Source: Lachnospiraceae bacterium
GTDB lineage: Bacteria > Bacillota > Clostridia > Lachnospirales > Lachnospiraceae
Assembly: GCA_014804645.1 (NCBI GenBank)
Contig: JAAUZI010000019.1
Location: forward strand, 1-39,883
Length of the DNA: 39,883 bases
Direction: 5' to 3'
A program made the position numbers and the translations under genes. Below are positions 7,505 to 15,539 of the stretch, piece by piece. Positions within the stretch are counted from its first letter, which is position 1; each line of letters opens with the position of its first letter. Below the pieces are notes generated by a model. That model ran no database searches, was not told the DNA's origin, and saw nothing but the letters and a program-made list of their open reading frames with translations.

Positions 7505-9209
7505 GACACTTAAAAATAAGCTTGTGGCAAAATTCTATCACAAAAACATTCCTGTCCTCTGCGTTGCCGTTTTCGGCGCATTGGTTGCCGGTTCTCTCAA
7601 CTTGATTTTGTCATGGATTGTGCAGCAGCTCATTGACACGGCATCGGGCGGCCTGAATGCTTTGCCCCTTAATATACTTGCATGGATCAGCGGCGGCTTT
7701 GTGCTGCTTTGCATCGTGGCTTTTCTGCTGGACTACATCTCACAGCCGCGTTTTATAGAGCGCGCCATGAGGCAATACAAGGACCTTGCATTTCAAAAAC
7801 TGACAGAAAAAAGTATTTCGTCCTTTCGCGATGAAAGCACAGCGACCTACCTTTCGGCGCTGACCAACGATGCGGCGAGCATTGAATCAGACTATCTCGC
7901 CCAGCAGCTTTCCCTTATTTCCAAGACCGTAACCTTCGTCGGCGCGCTGGGCCTGATGCTCTGGTATTCCCCGCTGATGACTCTCATCGCCGCGGGCATA
8001 ACGATTTTGCCCTTTATTGCGTCCTTGCTGACGGGAAACAAAATGGAAAACGCAGAGCGCAGGGTTTCAGACCAAAACAGGAACTTTACGTCTGCCTTGG
8101 GCGACTGCCTCAGCGGATTTGCTGTGGTCAAGAGTTTCAAGGCGGAAAAGGAAATTTTTCGGCTGTTTGCCGCCAACAACAGGGCGCTTGAGGGAGAAAA
8201 GTTCAGCAGAAGGCGCATCAAGACCATCGTGGGCATGATTGGCGCTGTGACTGGCATCCTCGCACAGCTGGGCGTATTTCTGGTCGGTGCGTATCTCGTA
8301 TTGTCCGGCTATGGGCTGACCCCCGGCGTTGTAATCATGTTCGTGAACCTGATGAATTTTATGATACAGCCCATCGCCGAACTGCCGGGGCTGCTGGCAA
8401 GCCGCAAGGCAGCTCTCGGTCTCATCGACAAGCTGGCGGCCGCGCTGGAAAAGAATCCCACCCCTGCGGGGAACACGGAAATCTCCCGGCTTGCAAGCGG
8501 TATCCGCCTTGAAAATGTGTCCTTTGGCTATGACGAGGACAAAATCGTTCTGCATGACATTTCCGTGGCATTCGAGTCCGGCAAGGCGTATGCTGTCGTC
8601 GGCGGCAGCGGCAGTGGAAAATCCACGCTGCTCAATCTGCTTATGGCAGCCAGCCTCAATTACGATGGAAAGATTCTGTTTGACGATACGGAACTGCAAA
8701 ATATCGCCCCGGAAACTCTGTACGAGCTGCTCTCCGTCATACAGCAAAATGTTTTCGTGTTCAATGCATCCATAAAGGATAACGTCACCATGTTCCGCAG
8801 TTTCCCGCAGGGAGAAATCGACCAGGCCATCGCCCATGCCCATTTAAGCGGGCTGTTGGCAGAGTGCGGCGAAAACTACCTCTGCGGGGAGAACGGAAAC
8901 GGACTATCCGGCGGCGAAAAACAGCGGATATCCATAGCACGGAGTCTTTTGAAAAAATCCTCCGTGCTATTGGCCGACGAAGTGACAGCGGCTTTGGATG
9001 CGCAGACGGCATACCAGGTCTCGAGCGATATCCTTGACCTGAGCGGCATCACACGCATTGTCGTGACACACACTCTGGAGGAAAACCTGCTGCGCCGATA
9101 CGACGGCATCGTTGTTCTGAAAAACGGCCATATTGTGGAAACCGGCAGCTTTGACGAACTGATGGCAAGAAAAGAATATTTCTACGCCCTGTTCACCGTG
9201 GCACAGTAG
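7494..9209 (+). CDS. ABC exporter, fused membrane and ATPase domains
   Basis: 571 residues with the permease-ATPase half-transporter layout, probably a homodimer in the membrane. The N-terminal half has about six hydrophobic segments. The ATPase domain has Walker A GGSGSGKST (about 372), Q-loop IQQNVFVF, signature LSGGEKQR, Walker B with catalytic Glu (VLLADEVTAALD) and switch His (VVTHTLEE), so it should be catalytically complete. The substrate is unknown; overlap with an XRE-TPR regulator resembles inducible peptide or drug export systems. It converges with alaS with only 13 bases between stops and no visible terminator. Confidence 0.92.
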   Translation: MKNRTLKNKLVAKFYHKNIPVLCVAVFGALVAGSLNLILSWIVQQLIDTASGGLNALPLNILAWISGGFVLLCIVAFLLDYISQPRFIERAMRQYKDLAFQKLTEKSISSFRDESTATYLSALTNDAASIESDYLAQQLSLISKTVTFVGALGLMLWYSPLMTLIAAGITILPFIASLLTGNKMENAERRVSDQNRNFTSALGDCLSGFAVVKSFKAEKEIFRLFAANNRALEGEKFSRRRIKTIVGMIGAVTGILAQLGVFLVGAYLVLSGYGLTPGVVIMFVNLMNFMIQPIAELPGLLASRKAALGLIDKLAAALEKNPTPAGNTEISRLASGIRLENVSFGYDEDKIVLHDISVAFESGKAYAVVGGSGSGKSTLLNLLMAASLNYDGKILFDDTELQNIAPETLYELLSVIQQNVFVFNASIKDNVTMFRSFPQGEIDQAIAHAHLSGLLAECGENYLCGENGNGLSGGEKQRISIARSLLKKSSVLLADEVTAALDAQTAYQVSSDILDLSGITRIVVTHTLEENLLRRYDGIVVLKNGHIVETGSFDELMARKEYFYALFTVAQ

Positions 9210-9222
9210 AGCGGAGCATACC

Positions 9223-10995
9223 TCAATTTCCGATGACTGCCTTGATCCGTCTGACCCCCGCCGAGGACGCCTCCTCCTTCAATATCCGAAAGGAGCCTAA
9301 TTCCCCTGTGTTCTGTGCATGAGGGCCGCCGCAGATTTCCTTGGAATATCCGGGGATGGTATACACCTTCACCCTCTCCCCATATTTTTCGGAAAAGACG
9401 CCTATTGCCCCGGCAGCGTAAGCCTCCCGGGGCGTCATCTCCTCCAGGACAACATCTATCTTCTTTTCAATGGCCTCATTCACGATCTTTTCCACCTGTG
9501 CCAGCTCTTCCCCTGTCACTTTCCGGCCAAAGGAGAAATCGAACCGCAGCCGCTGAGCGGTGATATTGCTGCCGCGCTGGGACACCTCCTCCCCCAGCAC
9601 TGCCCGCAGGGCGCCGTTTAAAAGATGCGTAGCTGTGTGGAGTCTGGCCGTCTGCTCGCTGTGATCCGCCAGTCCTCCGGCAAATTTTCCCGCTGCGCCC
9701 TGCCGGGACTTTTCCTGATGCTCCCGGAATCTGGCATGAAATCCCTCCATATCCACCTCTACCCCTCTCTCCTGGGCAAGTTCCACCGTAAATTCAATGG
9801 GAAAACCGTAGGTGTCATACAGTTTAAACGCCAGCTCCCCGTCCAACACGCCGCTTTTTCCCACATTTTCCAGATATCTGCCCGCCTTTTTCAGCCCCTC
9901 GTCCAGCGTCTTGGAAAACAATACATACTCCTTTTGCAGCTGTTCCAGGATAAAGCCATGGCTTTCACCCAGCTCGGGATAGGTCTCCTCATACTGCCCA
10001 ATAGTGATCTCCGCCAGCTGGCACAGATGGGCGCTGCCAAGCTCCGCCTGTTTCAGCAGACGGATAACCCGGCGGATCAGCCTCCTCACAATATAGCCCT
10101 GCTCCGTATTTGAGGGCGTGATCTTTCTGGGGTCTACGAGGATAAAGGAGATTGCCCTGATATGCTCGCACACAATCCGCCGCTCCCTAATGGGCATCTG
10201 TCTCCCCGCCTCCTCCAAAAATTCATTCAGCCTTGTCATCACAGGGAGAAACAACTCTGTGTCATACACATTGGTCTTTCCGTTGAAAATCGTGAGTACG
10301 CGCTCCATCCCCATGCCGGTGTCCACATTTTTCTGTTTCAGCACCTCAAACTTGCCGTCCGCAGTCTTGTTATACTGCATAAATACGTTGTTCCATATTT
10401 CCACATATTTCCCACACTTACAGGCGGGGCCGCAGCCGGGACCACACTTGGGCTTTCCCATGTCATAAAAGATTTCCGTATCCGGCCCGCAGGGTCCTGT
10501 CTGTCCCGCCGGGCCCCACCAGTTTTCCTCCCTCCCGTAGCGATATACCTGCTCCTGTTTCAGCCCTTGTGCCATCCAGATCCGCTCGGCCTCCAGGTCA
10601 GCAGGCTCCGTTTCATCTCCCTCAAACACCGTCACAGCCAGTCTCTCCGGCGGGATATGGAGATAATTGGTCAGAAAGTCATAGCTCATGGCTATGGATT
10701 CCTCCTTGAAATAATCTCCCAGCGACCAATTTCCCAGCATCTCAAAAAAAGTCAGATGCATGTCGTCTCCCACCTCGTCGATATCCACTGTTCTGACGCA
10801 TTTCTGCACATCGGTCAGACGCTTGCCCGCAGGGTGCTTTTCCCCCAGCAGATACGGCATCAGCGGATGCATTCCGGCGATGGTGAACAACACCGTGGGA
10901 TCATTTTCCGGCAAAAGCGACGCCGACGGAATCTCCGCATGCCCTCTCTCCTTGAAAAAATTCACATACATGGTTCTCAGTTCCTTTGCTGTCAT
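9223..10995 (-). CDS. alaS: Alanyl-tRNA synthetase, short form lacking the C-terminal domain
   Basis: 590 residues against about 875 for standard AlaRS. The class II catalytic domain and tRNA-recognition region are present, then the editing domain with its zinc-type ligands HTATH (near 453) and CGGPH (near 555). The protein ends right after the editing domain, so the coiled-coil/DHHA1 and C-Ala domains are absent. A Cys-rich insert ([12 protein letters not shown]) follows [12 protein letters not shown]. Short AlaRS proteins like this occur in clostridia, often as a second copy. The start follows TAGGAGGA. Expression is controlled by an Ala T-box at 11302-11580, with two structured repeats between it and the gene. 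Confidence 0.93.
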   Translation of the reverse strand: MTAKELRTMYVNFFKERGHAEIPSASLLPENDPTVLFTIAGMHPLMPYLLGEKHPAGKRLTDVQKCVRTVDIDEVGDDMHLTFFEMLGNWSLGDYFKEESIAMSYDFLTNYLHIPPERLAVTVFEGDETEPADLEAERIWMAQGLKQEQVYRYGREENWWGPAGQTGPCGPDTEIFYDMGKPKCGPGCGPACKCGKYVEIWNNVFMQYNKTADGKFEVLKQKNVDTGMGMERVLTIFNGKTNVYDTELFLPVMTRLNEFLEEAGRQMPIRERRIVCEHIRAISFILVDPRKITPSNTEQGYIVRRLIRRVIRLLKQAELGSAHLCQLAEITIGQYEETYPELGESHGFILEQLQKEYVLFSKTLDEGLKKAGRYLENVGKSGVLDGELAFKLYDTYGFPIEFTVELAQERGVEVDMEGFHARFREHQEKSRQGAAGKFAGGLADHSEQTARLHTATHLLNGALRAVLGEEVSQRGSNITAQRLRFDFSFGRKVTGEELAQVEKIVNEAIEKKIDVVLEEMTPREAYAAGAIGVFSEKYGERVKVYTIPGYSKEICGGPHAQNTGELGSFRILKEEASSAGVRRIKAVIGN

Positions 10996-11002
10996 ACGCT
11001 CT

Positions 11003-11297
11003 TCCTCCTATTAGAGTTCCGTAAGTGCCCTTCCAGTACCCTCTCTCTGCGGAATAATCCCTGTCCTTAAATGCGGCCAGCGATTATCCGCGGCACTGTT
11101 CGGGCGCTTACTGTTTTAGAGTTCCGTAAGTGCCCTTCCAGTACCCTCTCTCTGCGGAATAATCCCTGTCCTTAAATGCGGCCAGCGATTATCCGCGGCA
11201 CTGTTCGGGCACTTACTGTTTTTGAGGTTCTTTAGAACCTCTGGGTTCCTCTGGAACCTCTGGCTTCCTTTAGAACCTCCGTGCCGCATATCCCTAC
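11003..11297 (-). repeat. alaS leader: two tandem structured elements plus a triple hairpin
   Basis: Two 105-bp units, 11011-11115 and 11116-11220, are almost identical. Read towards alaS each runs AAAACAGTAAG(T/C)GCCC ... GGGCACTTACGGAACTC and folds on itself. The 3' unit ends in CTAATAGGAGGA, which is the alaS ribosome site. Upstream, 11224-11280 holds three ~19-bp hairpin repeats (GAGGTTC-TTTA-GAACCTC and variants in which stem changes are compensated), preceded by GTAGGGATATGCGG. Same family as the leaders of the 31458 gene, asnS, ispE and others. Confidence 0.85.
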
Positions 11298-11301
11298 CGA
11301 C

Positions 11302-11339
11302 AAAAAAAGCCCCAAGCCGATATATTATCAGCTTAGGGC
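11302..11339 (-). terminator. T-box terminator
   Basis: The stem GCCCTAAGCTGAT / ATCGGCTTGGGGC has a short AATAT loop and is followed by TTTTTTT on the minus strand. It is the default-off arm of the T-box. Confidence 0.9.
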
Positions 11340-11580
11340 GAATTTAACATCCGTGTTACCACCTAATTTCAGATTTCTCTGCACTCTGTCAGTACGGGAC
11401 TGCTCCGATACTGTTTCCTGCGATAACGGGGGAACTCCGTTGAAGCCTACTCAGACATCTGTCCGTCCTTTCGGTCCACGGCTCAGAGGCTGCTTCTGCA
11501 CCGGTTCAATGAAGATTCGCACCAACCATCTTCTCTCTGTAAAATTCCCGACACGTACTACTCCTCGTCAAAGCCTTTTC
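11302..11580 (-). promoter_or_regulatory. T-box riboswitch, alanine specificity
   Basis: Minus-strand leader with the Stem I landmarks AGAGAG and GGTTGGTGCGAA. The specifier codon is GCA (Ala) at 11493-11491, six bases before the conserved GAGC. The T-box sequence AGGTGGTAACACGG lies at 11364-11351. Its TGGT would pair with an uncharged ACCA end. It ends in a competing terminator, GCCCTAAGC...GCTTGGGGC (11309-11339) followed by seven T (11302-11308). Uncharged tRNA-Ala should stabilise the antiterminator and raise alaS expression. Confidence 0.93.
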
Positions 11581-11594
11581 TATTTAATGAAAAA

Positions 11595-11623
11595 ACTATA
11601 ACATTCAAAGCCCGTTCTGTCAA
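11595..11623 (-). promoter_or_regulatory. Promoter of the T-box/alaS transcript
   Basis: Minus strand TTGACA (11623-11618), 17 bases, TATAGT (11600-11595). Start near 11588, directly upstream of the T-box. Confidence 0.85.
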
Positions 11624-11732
11624 CCAATTTTTAAATGGCATTCACGGTGTCCAAGTTTTAAACCTTGTCGATATATTTATCCCCGATCTGCACTGTTTCG
11701 TCAAATCCAACGCCCTGCTTTATCCTGTAAAC

Positions 11733-13892
11733 TTACTCATTTAAATACAATGTCACCCGATTGTCAATTTTGCGTACGGTTTCCTCAAGAGTTGCGTCTC
11801 CCGTGAAATACATGCCTGCCTCCTCAGATATTATATTTGTTATGGGGCTGAAAGTTATACAGATCTTGGAGTGTGTCACCATATATCTCAGGTTTTCAAA
11901 ATCTTCCTCGGTAGGCGCATAACTGGTGAAGGAGATACCGAATTCCGCGGCCATCTTTTGGTTGTCCTCCCTGCTGGGATAAGAGGTTTTCAAATAGCGG
12001 TCAAAGCTCTCTTTTCTCACGGGAAATGCCCAATCAATCTGATTCTGACAATCCTCCGATAAGATATATTCCAGAAAATCCCAGGCTCCTTCTTTGTTTT
12101 GAGATTTCTGGTTCATGGCAAACATATTGGTGGGAGTCATCTCATAAAAGGCGCCGTCCCAGCCAGGGTTCCCTACCCAATAGCAGCCCATGGTTTTCAG
12201 ATTTTGGCACATCCACAGGTACTGAGCCATATTGTTTATATAGTAGTCGTACAAAAAAGCCGGGGATTCATTACTGTTACGGGCAAGGGCTTCCGGATAA
12301 TGGGCTTCCCTCCCTGCCTCGGCGCAATTTTCCAGTATCCAGCGAAATTCAGAGCAGTCAAAATGACTCGTTTTTTCTTCATAGTCCACATAGCGCTCAT
12401 ATTCGCCATACCGCGCCATCGTGCAGTAGCGGAGCAGCGATGTGCTCGGCGTGCCAAAATACCACAGTTCCTCCTGCTGCTCTGCCAGTTGGATAAGTTT
12501 TTGCGGCGTCCATTCCTCCGCCGCAATAGGCTCTTCACAAGCCTGCGCGTACAGGGTAAAAGAGGGGATCACCAACACCTTTTTCCCCATAGGCTGCATA
12601 CCGTTCCAGACTTCATCCAGAATGGATTCCCCGGCGACTTTCCGGCTTGTGGTATAGTAATCTGACAGATCACAGAAAGTTCCCTTGTCCGCAAGGCTCC
12701 GCACATAGATGCCGCCAACCTCGATTATGTCCGGGCCGTCTCCCCGGAGCAGCTCTAACTCAAACGCGCTAAGACTCTCCGTCACATCCTCCTGCCCATC
12801 ACCATAGGGAATAAGCTCAATGCGGTACTCTTTACTCTGTCTGTTGTACAGGTTCACAAGCATTTCCAGATACTGGTCTGTGCCCACATATCCCAGGGTA
12901 ACAACCTCCTTTTTGCCGTATTCCCGGCGGTCTTCGTCTTTGACGGAAACCATGGTGACTTCGGTTGACCCGTGCCCCAGAAGTGTTCCGGGAACAGGGC
13001 ACATAAGATACCATTCCCCGTCACCGCAAAAGATGTCCCACAGACGGCGATAGTCCACATTCATATATTCATCATTCCATCTCCACTTGATCTCCGTATG
13101 CCCTGTCTCGGGGTCATAGACCCACAGTCCCTCATCTGTACTCAGATAAATGCCTTCATCATGTCCGCTATACACGCCCAACGGCCTGAAGGGAAGAACA
13201 TAGCATTGGGAGGTTTCCTCAATGTTTGCCAGAATGGGCTCTCCCTCACCGGTGATGCAATAGCTGTAGACCCGGCCGTTTTTTCCCGCTGCAATGCCGT
13301 CAAGGCGCTCCAGCTCACAGGCATCCATCTGTAGCATATTTCCATTTTCGTCAAACAGTATCACAAGGCTGGCCGTGCCATGGGTATAGAGGGCCAGTCT
13401 GCCGTCTGTCGTGGCTATGCCTCCCTCTATGGACAGCTCGGTGACGGAATTGTGGCGTTCTATATCTGCCCACTGCGAGGCATCCTGATCTGCACGCCAC
13501 AGCAGATTCCCGGTTTCGTCATATTTTTCCAGGAAAACAGAGCCCGTCTCCTTCCACAGCGCAAAGCAATGGCTTTCCCTGTCCACTGCCAATGCCAGGC
13601 AAATGGCGTTTTCCTTGGACAGAAAGACTTCCCCCTCGTAATCCCTGCTGATCTCGCCCCGCAGGATCTGGTACATGCCGTTGCTTTGCCTCGATATGTA
13701 GAACCATTTTCCATCGGTAACATAATGTTCCAAACCATCCAACTGAATGGGGAGTTTCATCTGCTGAAAACTTGCCACTGCGACCTGGCCTGTTTCCTGC
13801 AATGTTTCGATCCCTGTTGTTTCCCCTTGCTCACCGCAGGCAGACAGTCCCAATGCTGCCAGCAGAGATATGATAAGAAAAATTTTTTTCAT
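11733..13892 (-). CDS. Lipoprotein: propeller-like domain fused to an ABC solute-binding domain
   Basis: 719 residues. A lipoprotein signal ends in LGLSAC (lipid Cys19). Residues about 50-330 contain repeated beta-rich motifs (EKYDETGNLLW, LFDENGNMLQM, GKNGRVYSYC, DEGIYLSTDEGLWVYDPETG) that look like propeller blades. From about 340 (KEVVTLGYVG...LVNLYNRQSKEYRIELIPYG) to the end it resembles family 1 extracellular solute-binding proteins, including GDGPDIIEV and the C-terminal GAWDFLEYILSEDCQNQ and GDATLEETVRKI. No permease genes lie nearby. Paralogues are at 35485-37734 and 38163-39883. A mutated Cys-rich secreted gene lies upstream. The ligand and partners are unknown. Confidence 0.85.
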   Translation of the reverse strand: MKKIFLIISLLAALGLSACGEQGETTGIETLQETGQVAVASFQQMKLPIQLDGLEHYVTDGKWFYISRQSNGMYQILRGEISRDYEGEVFLSKENAICLALAVDRESHCFALWKETGSVFLEKYDETGNLLWRADQDASQWADIERHNSVTELSIEGGIATTDGRLALYTHGTASLVILFDENGNMLQMDACELERLDGIAAGKNGRVYSYCITGEGEPILANIEETSQCYVLPFRPLGVYSGHDEGIYLSTDEGLWVYDPETGHTEIKWRWNDEYMNVDYRRLWDIFCGDGEWYLMCPVPGTLLGHGSTEVTMVSVKDEDRREYGKKEVVTLGYVGTDQYLEMLVNLYNRQSKEYRIELIPYGDGQEDVTESLSAFELELLRGDGPDIIEVGGIYVRSLADKGTFCDLSDYYTTSRKVAGESILDEVWNGMQPMGKKVLVIPSFTLYAQACEEPIAAEEWTPQKLIQLAEQQEELWYFGTPSTSLLRYCTMARYGEYERYVDYEEKTSHFDCSEFRWILENCAEAGREAHYPEALARNSNESPAFLYDYYINNMAQYLWMCQNLKTMGCYWVGNPGWDGAFYEMTPTNMFAMNQKSQNKEGAWDFLEYILSEDCQNQIDWAFPVRKESFDRYLKTSYPSREDNQKMAAEFGISFTSYAPTEEDFENLRYMVTHSKICITFSPITNIISEEAGMYFTGDATLEETVRKIDNRVTLYLNE

Positions 13893-13940
13893 GAATGGCT
13901 CCCCTTAATTAACTCAATATGTATTGCCTTATCCAACTGT

Positions 13941-13973
13941 CCGATCTGACTCTCTGGCAGGAAAGTCAGACCG
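13941..13973. other. Hairpin between the mutated Cys-rich gene and the lipoprotein
   Basis: CCGATCTGACT...AGTCAGACCGG, a 10-bp stem with one mismatch, with no following T-run on either strand. It lies in the 112-base gap upstream of 13892. Confidence 0.5.
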
Positions 13974-14004
13974 GCTTAAATAACATATGACACAAGTTAT
14001 TGAT

Positions 14005-14331
14005 TCAGGATTCTGGCAGGATCACTCCCGGCTTTGAGTGGATCTCTGTACTTGTTATCGCTTGGATTCCTCTATCCCACTCCTTATTGCACACCGAACA
14101 ATAGGTGACAACTATGCGCGCCACTACATCTTTACACGTGATCGTGCATCCCGCATGCGATTGGCATGGTATCGTAAAATCTGCTTGCGGTTCATATTCG
14201 GTTCTGGTTCTTAAAAACCCCGGACAATTCGGAACAGCACAGGCGGCCGATTGAGTTTAAGCAGCATTTGCAGACATTGTTCCCCCAAAAGTAAAACATA
14301 CAATCAGTACAACTAATGCAATTCTTTTCAT
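14005..14331 (-). pseudogene. Small Cys-rich secreted protein with a nonsense codon at the signal-peptide boundary
   Basis: Starting at ATG 14331 (ribosome site GGGAG), codons 1-24 encode a clean signal peptide, MKRIALVVLIVC... ending SANAA. Codon 25 is TAA (14259-14257). The same frame then stays open to TGA at 14005, giving 108 codons in all. The downstream part has seven Cys, including CQSHAGC and CSVC, and resembles the intact 106-residue protein at 37718-38038 (CETHRNC, CQTIGC). Both precede a propeller/solute-binding lipoprotein. Either a recent pseudogene, a readthrough gene or a sequencing error. Confidence 0.75.
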
Positions 14332-14619
14332 TTGTTTCTCCCTTCTGCATAGAGGGTTGTTTACTATATTTAATAACGAAATCATCTATAATTCCGCATA
14401 AATTTTCTACTTGCGCATGATCTCAATAAAAAATATGCAACGGAATCTCCTCACCCCAATCGTATAAAGTACCAACTAGTTATCTTTACCGTTATTAAAA
14501 TTCCTGTGCTATTACGAAATATTCTCGACAATTTTTTCATACTTCTTTCACATTATAAATGCGTATAAGACTTGTGTTTCAAAAGTATAATGGATATCTA
14601 AATACATGTCAATAAAAAT
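14332..14619. other. AT-rich intergenic stretch
   Basis: It separates the minus-strand Cys-rich gene from the plus-strand regulator remnant. Only a TATAAT at 14586-14591 stands out, without a convincing -35. No gene or structured RNA was recognised. Confidence 0.4.
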
Positions 14620-15466
14620 ATGATACGACAACGAAGGTTGGATTTAGGGCTGACCCAGGAACAGCTTGGCGAGGGAATCTGTGAACAGGCAACGATCTGC
14701 CGTTTTGAAAAAGGAACACAGACGCCGACGCACAATCGGGTCAAAGCATTGCTCCAGCGTCTGGGGTTGCCCGGAAATCGGTATTTTGCATTTCTCAGCA
14801 AAAATGAAGAGATGTCTGAAATGTTACGAAACGATATCCGTAAATTAGAAGTACTCTTTCATCTGTCTAATCCAAATTACCCGCCAATATATATTATACA
14901 ACAGAGTCTCCGTAGATTGTCCCATTAAACCCTATGAACCTGCCGAACAAATTACAATTCTGATAAAGGCAATCCGGCTAACCGTCCCCCGTTTTGAACT
15001 GGATGCTATACATAGTTTTCACTTTAGTGACGACGAGCTAAACATAATTGGCCTATTGGCTTATTCCTATTTAGAACTGGGGCAAAACAGGACAGCAATT
15101 TCTATTTATCATCAATTGTTCCAGTATATGAAAAAGAATGGTCTGCAATCGCAATCCTGTATCAGACTTTTTTGTCGGATTGCCAGTCTTTACGCAAAAA
15201 CATTAAGCGCAGAAAAGAGATATGAAGAAGCGATTGAAATCGCAGAATTGGGATGGAATGCCTGTATAGAACATGAACACTATCTGTTTCTTCCGGCCCT
15301 TTTGACAACTCTCGCTTCATGCCACTACCTAAAAGGAAACAGGGATCAAAGCACTGCATTTTATTATCAGGCTTACTACCTTCTCAAATCCATCAAGGCT
15401 GAGCGCTTTCTCCCCCTTCTGAAAGAAGAAATAAAAGAGCGCTTAAACTTAGAAATTCCCTATTGA
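14620..15466 (+). pseudogene. Frameshifted XRE-TPR regulator
   Basis: Frame 1 (14620-14928) has the HTH (IRQRRLDLGLTQEQLGEGICEQATICRFEKG) and runs out of homology after LFHLSNPN. The other frame continues with TRQYILYNRVSVDC...IRLTVPRFELDAIH and on to the TPR-like repeats ending at 15466. Removing one A from the CCAAATT run (14874-14876) joins them as LSNPITRQYIL. Compared with full-length relatives (about 290 residues) a stretch of about 25 residues before this point also seems lost. No ribosome site is visible before ATG 14620. A decayed regulator of the Rgg/PlcR-like type. Confidence 0.8.
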
Positions 15467-15480
15467 ACACGCAGTTACTC

Positions 15481-15517
15481 TCCCCCTTGAGCAGACATAC
15501 CGCCCGCCCAAGGGGGA
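15481..15517 (+). terminator. Hairpin between convergent genes
   Basis: TCCCCCTTG ... CAAGGGGGA, a 9-bp stem with a 19-base loop, followed on the plus strand by ATCTATTTTACT. It lies between the regulator remnant and the ABC operon end. Confidence 0.55.
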
Positions 15518-15539
15518 ATCTATTTTACTCTATAAACTC

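Noticed and set aside
8067..8843. 258-codon frame opposite the ABC exporter
   Set aside because: It is a shadow of the coding strand with no domain signal or ribosome site.
11011..11220. CRISPR array from the two 105-bp repeats
   Set aside because: There are only two contiguous units without spacers, and no cas genes.
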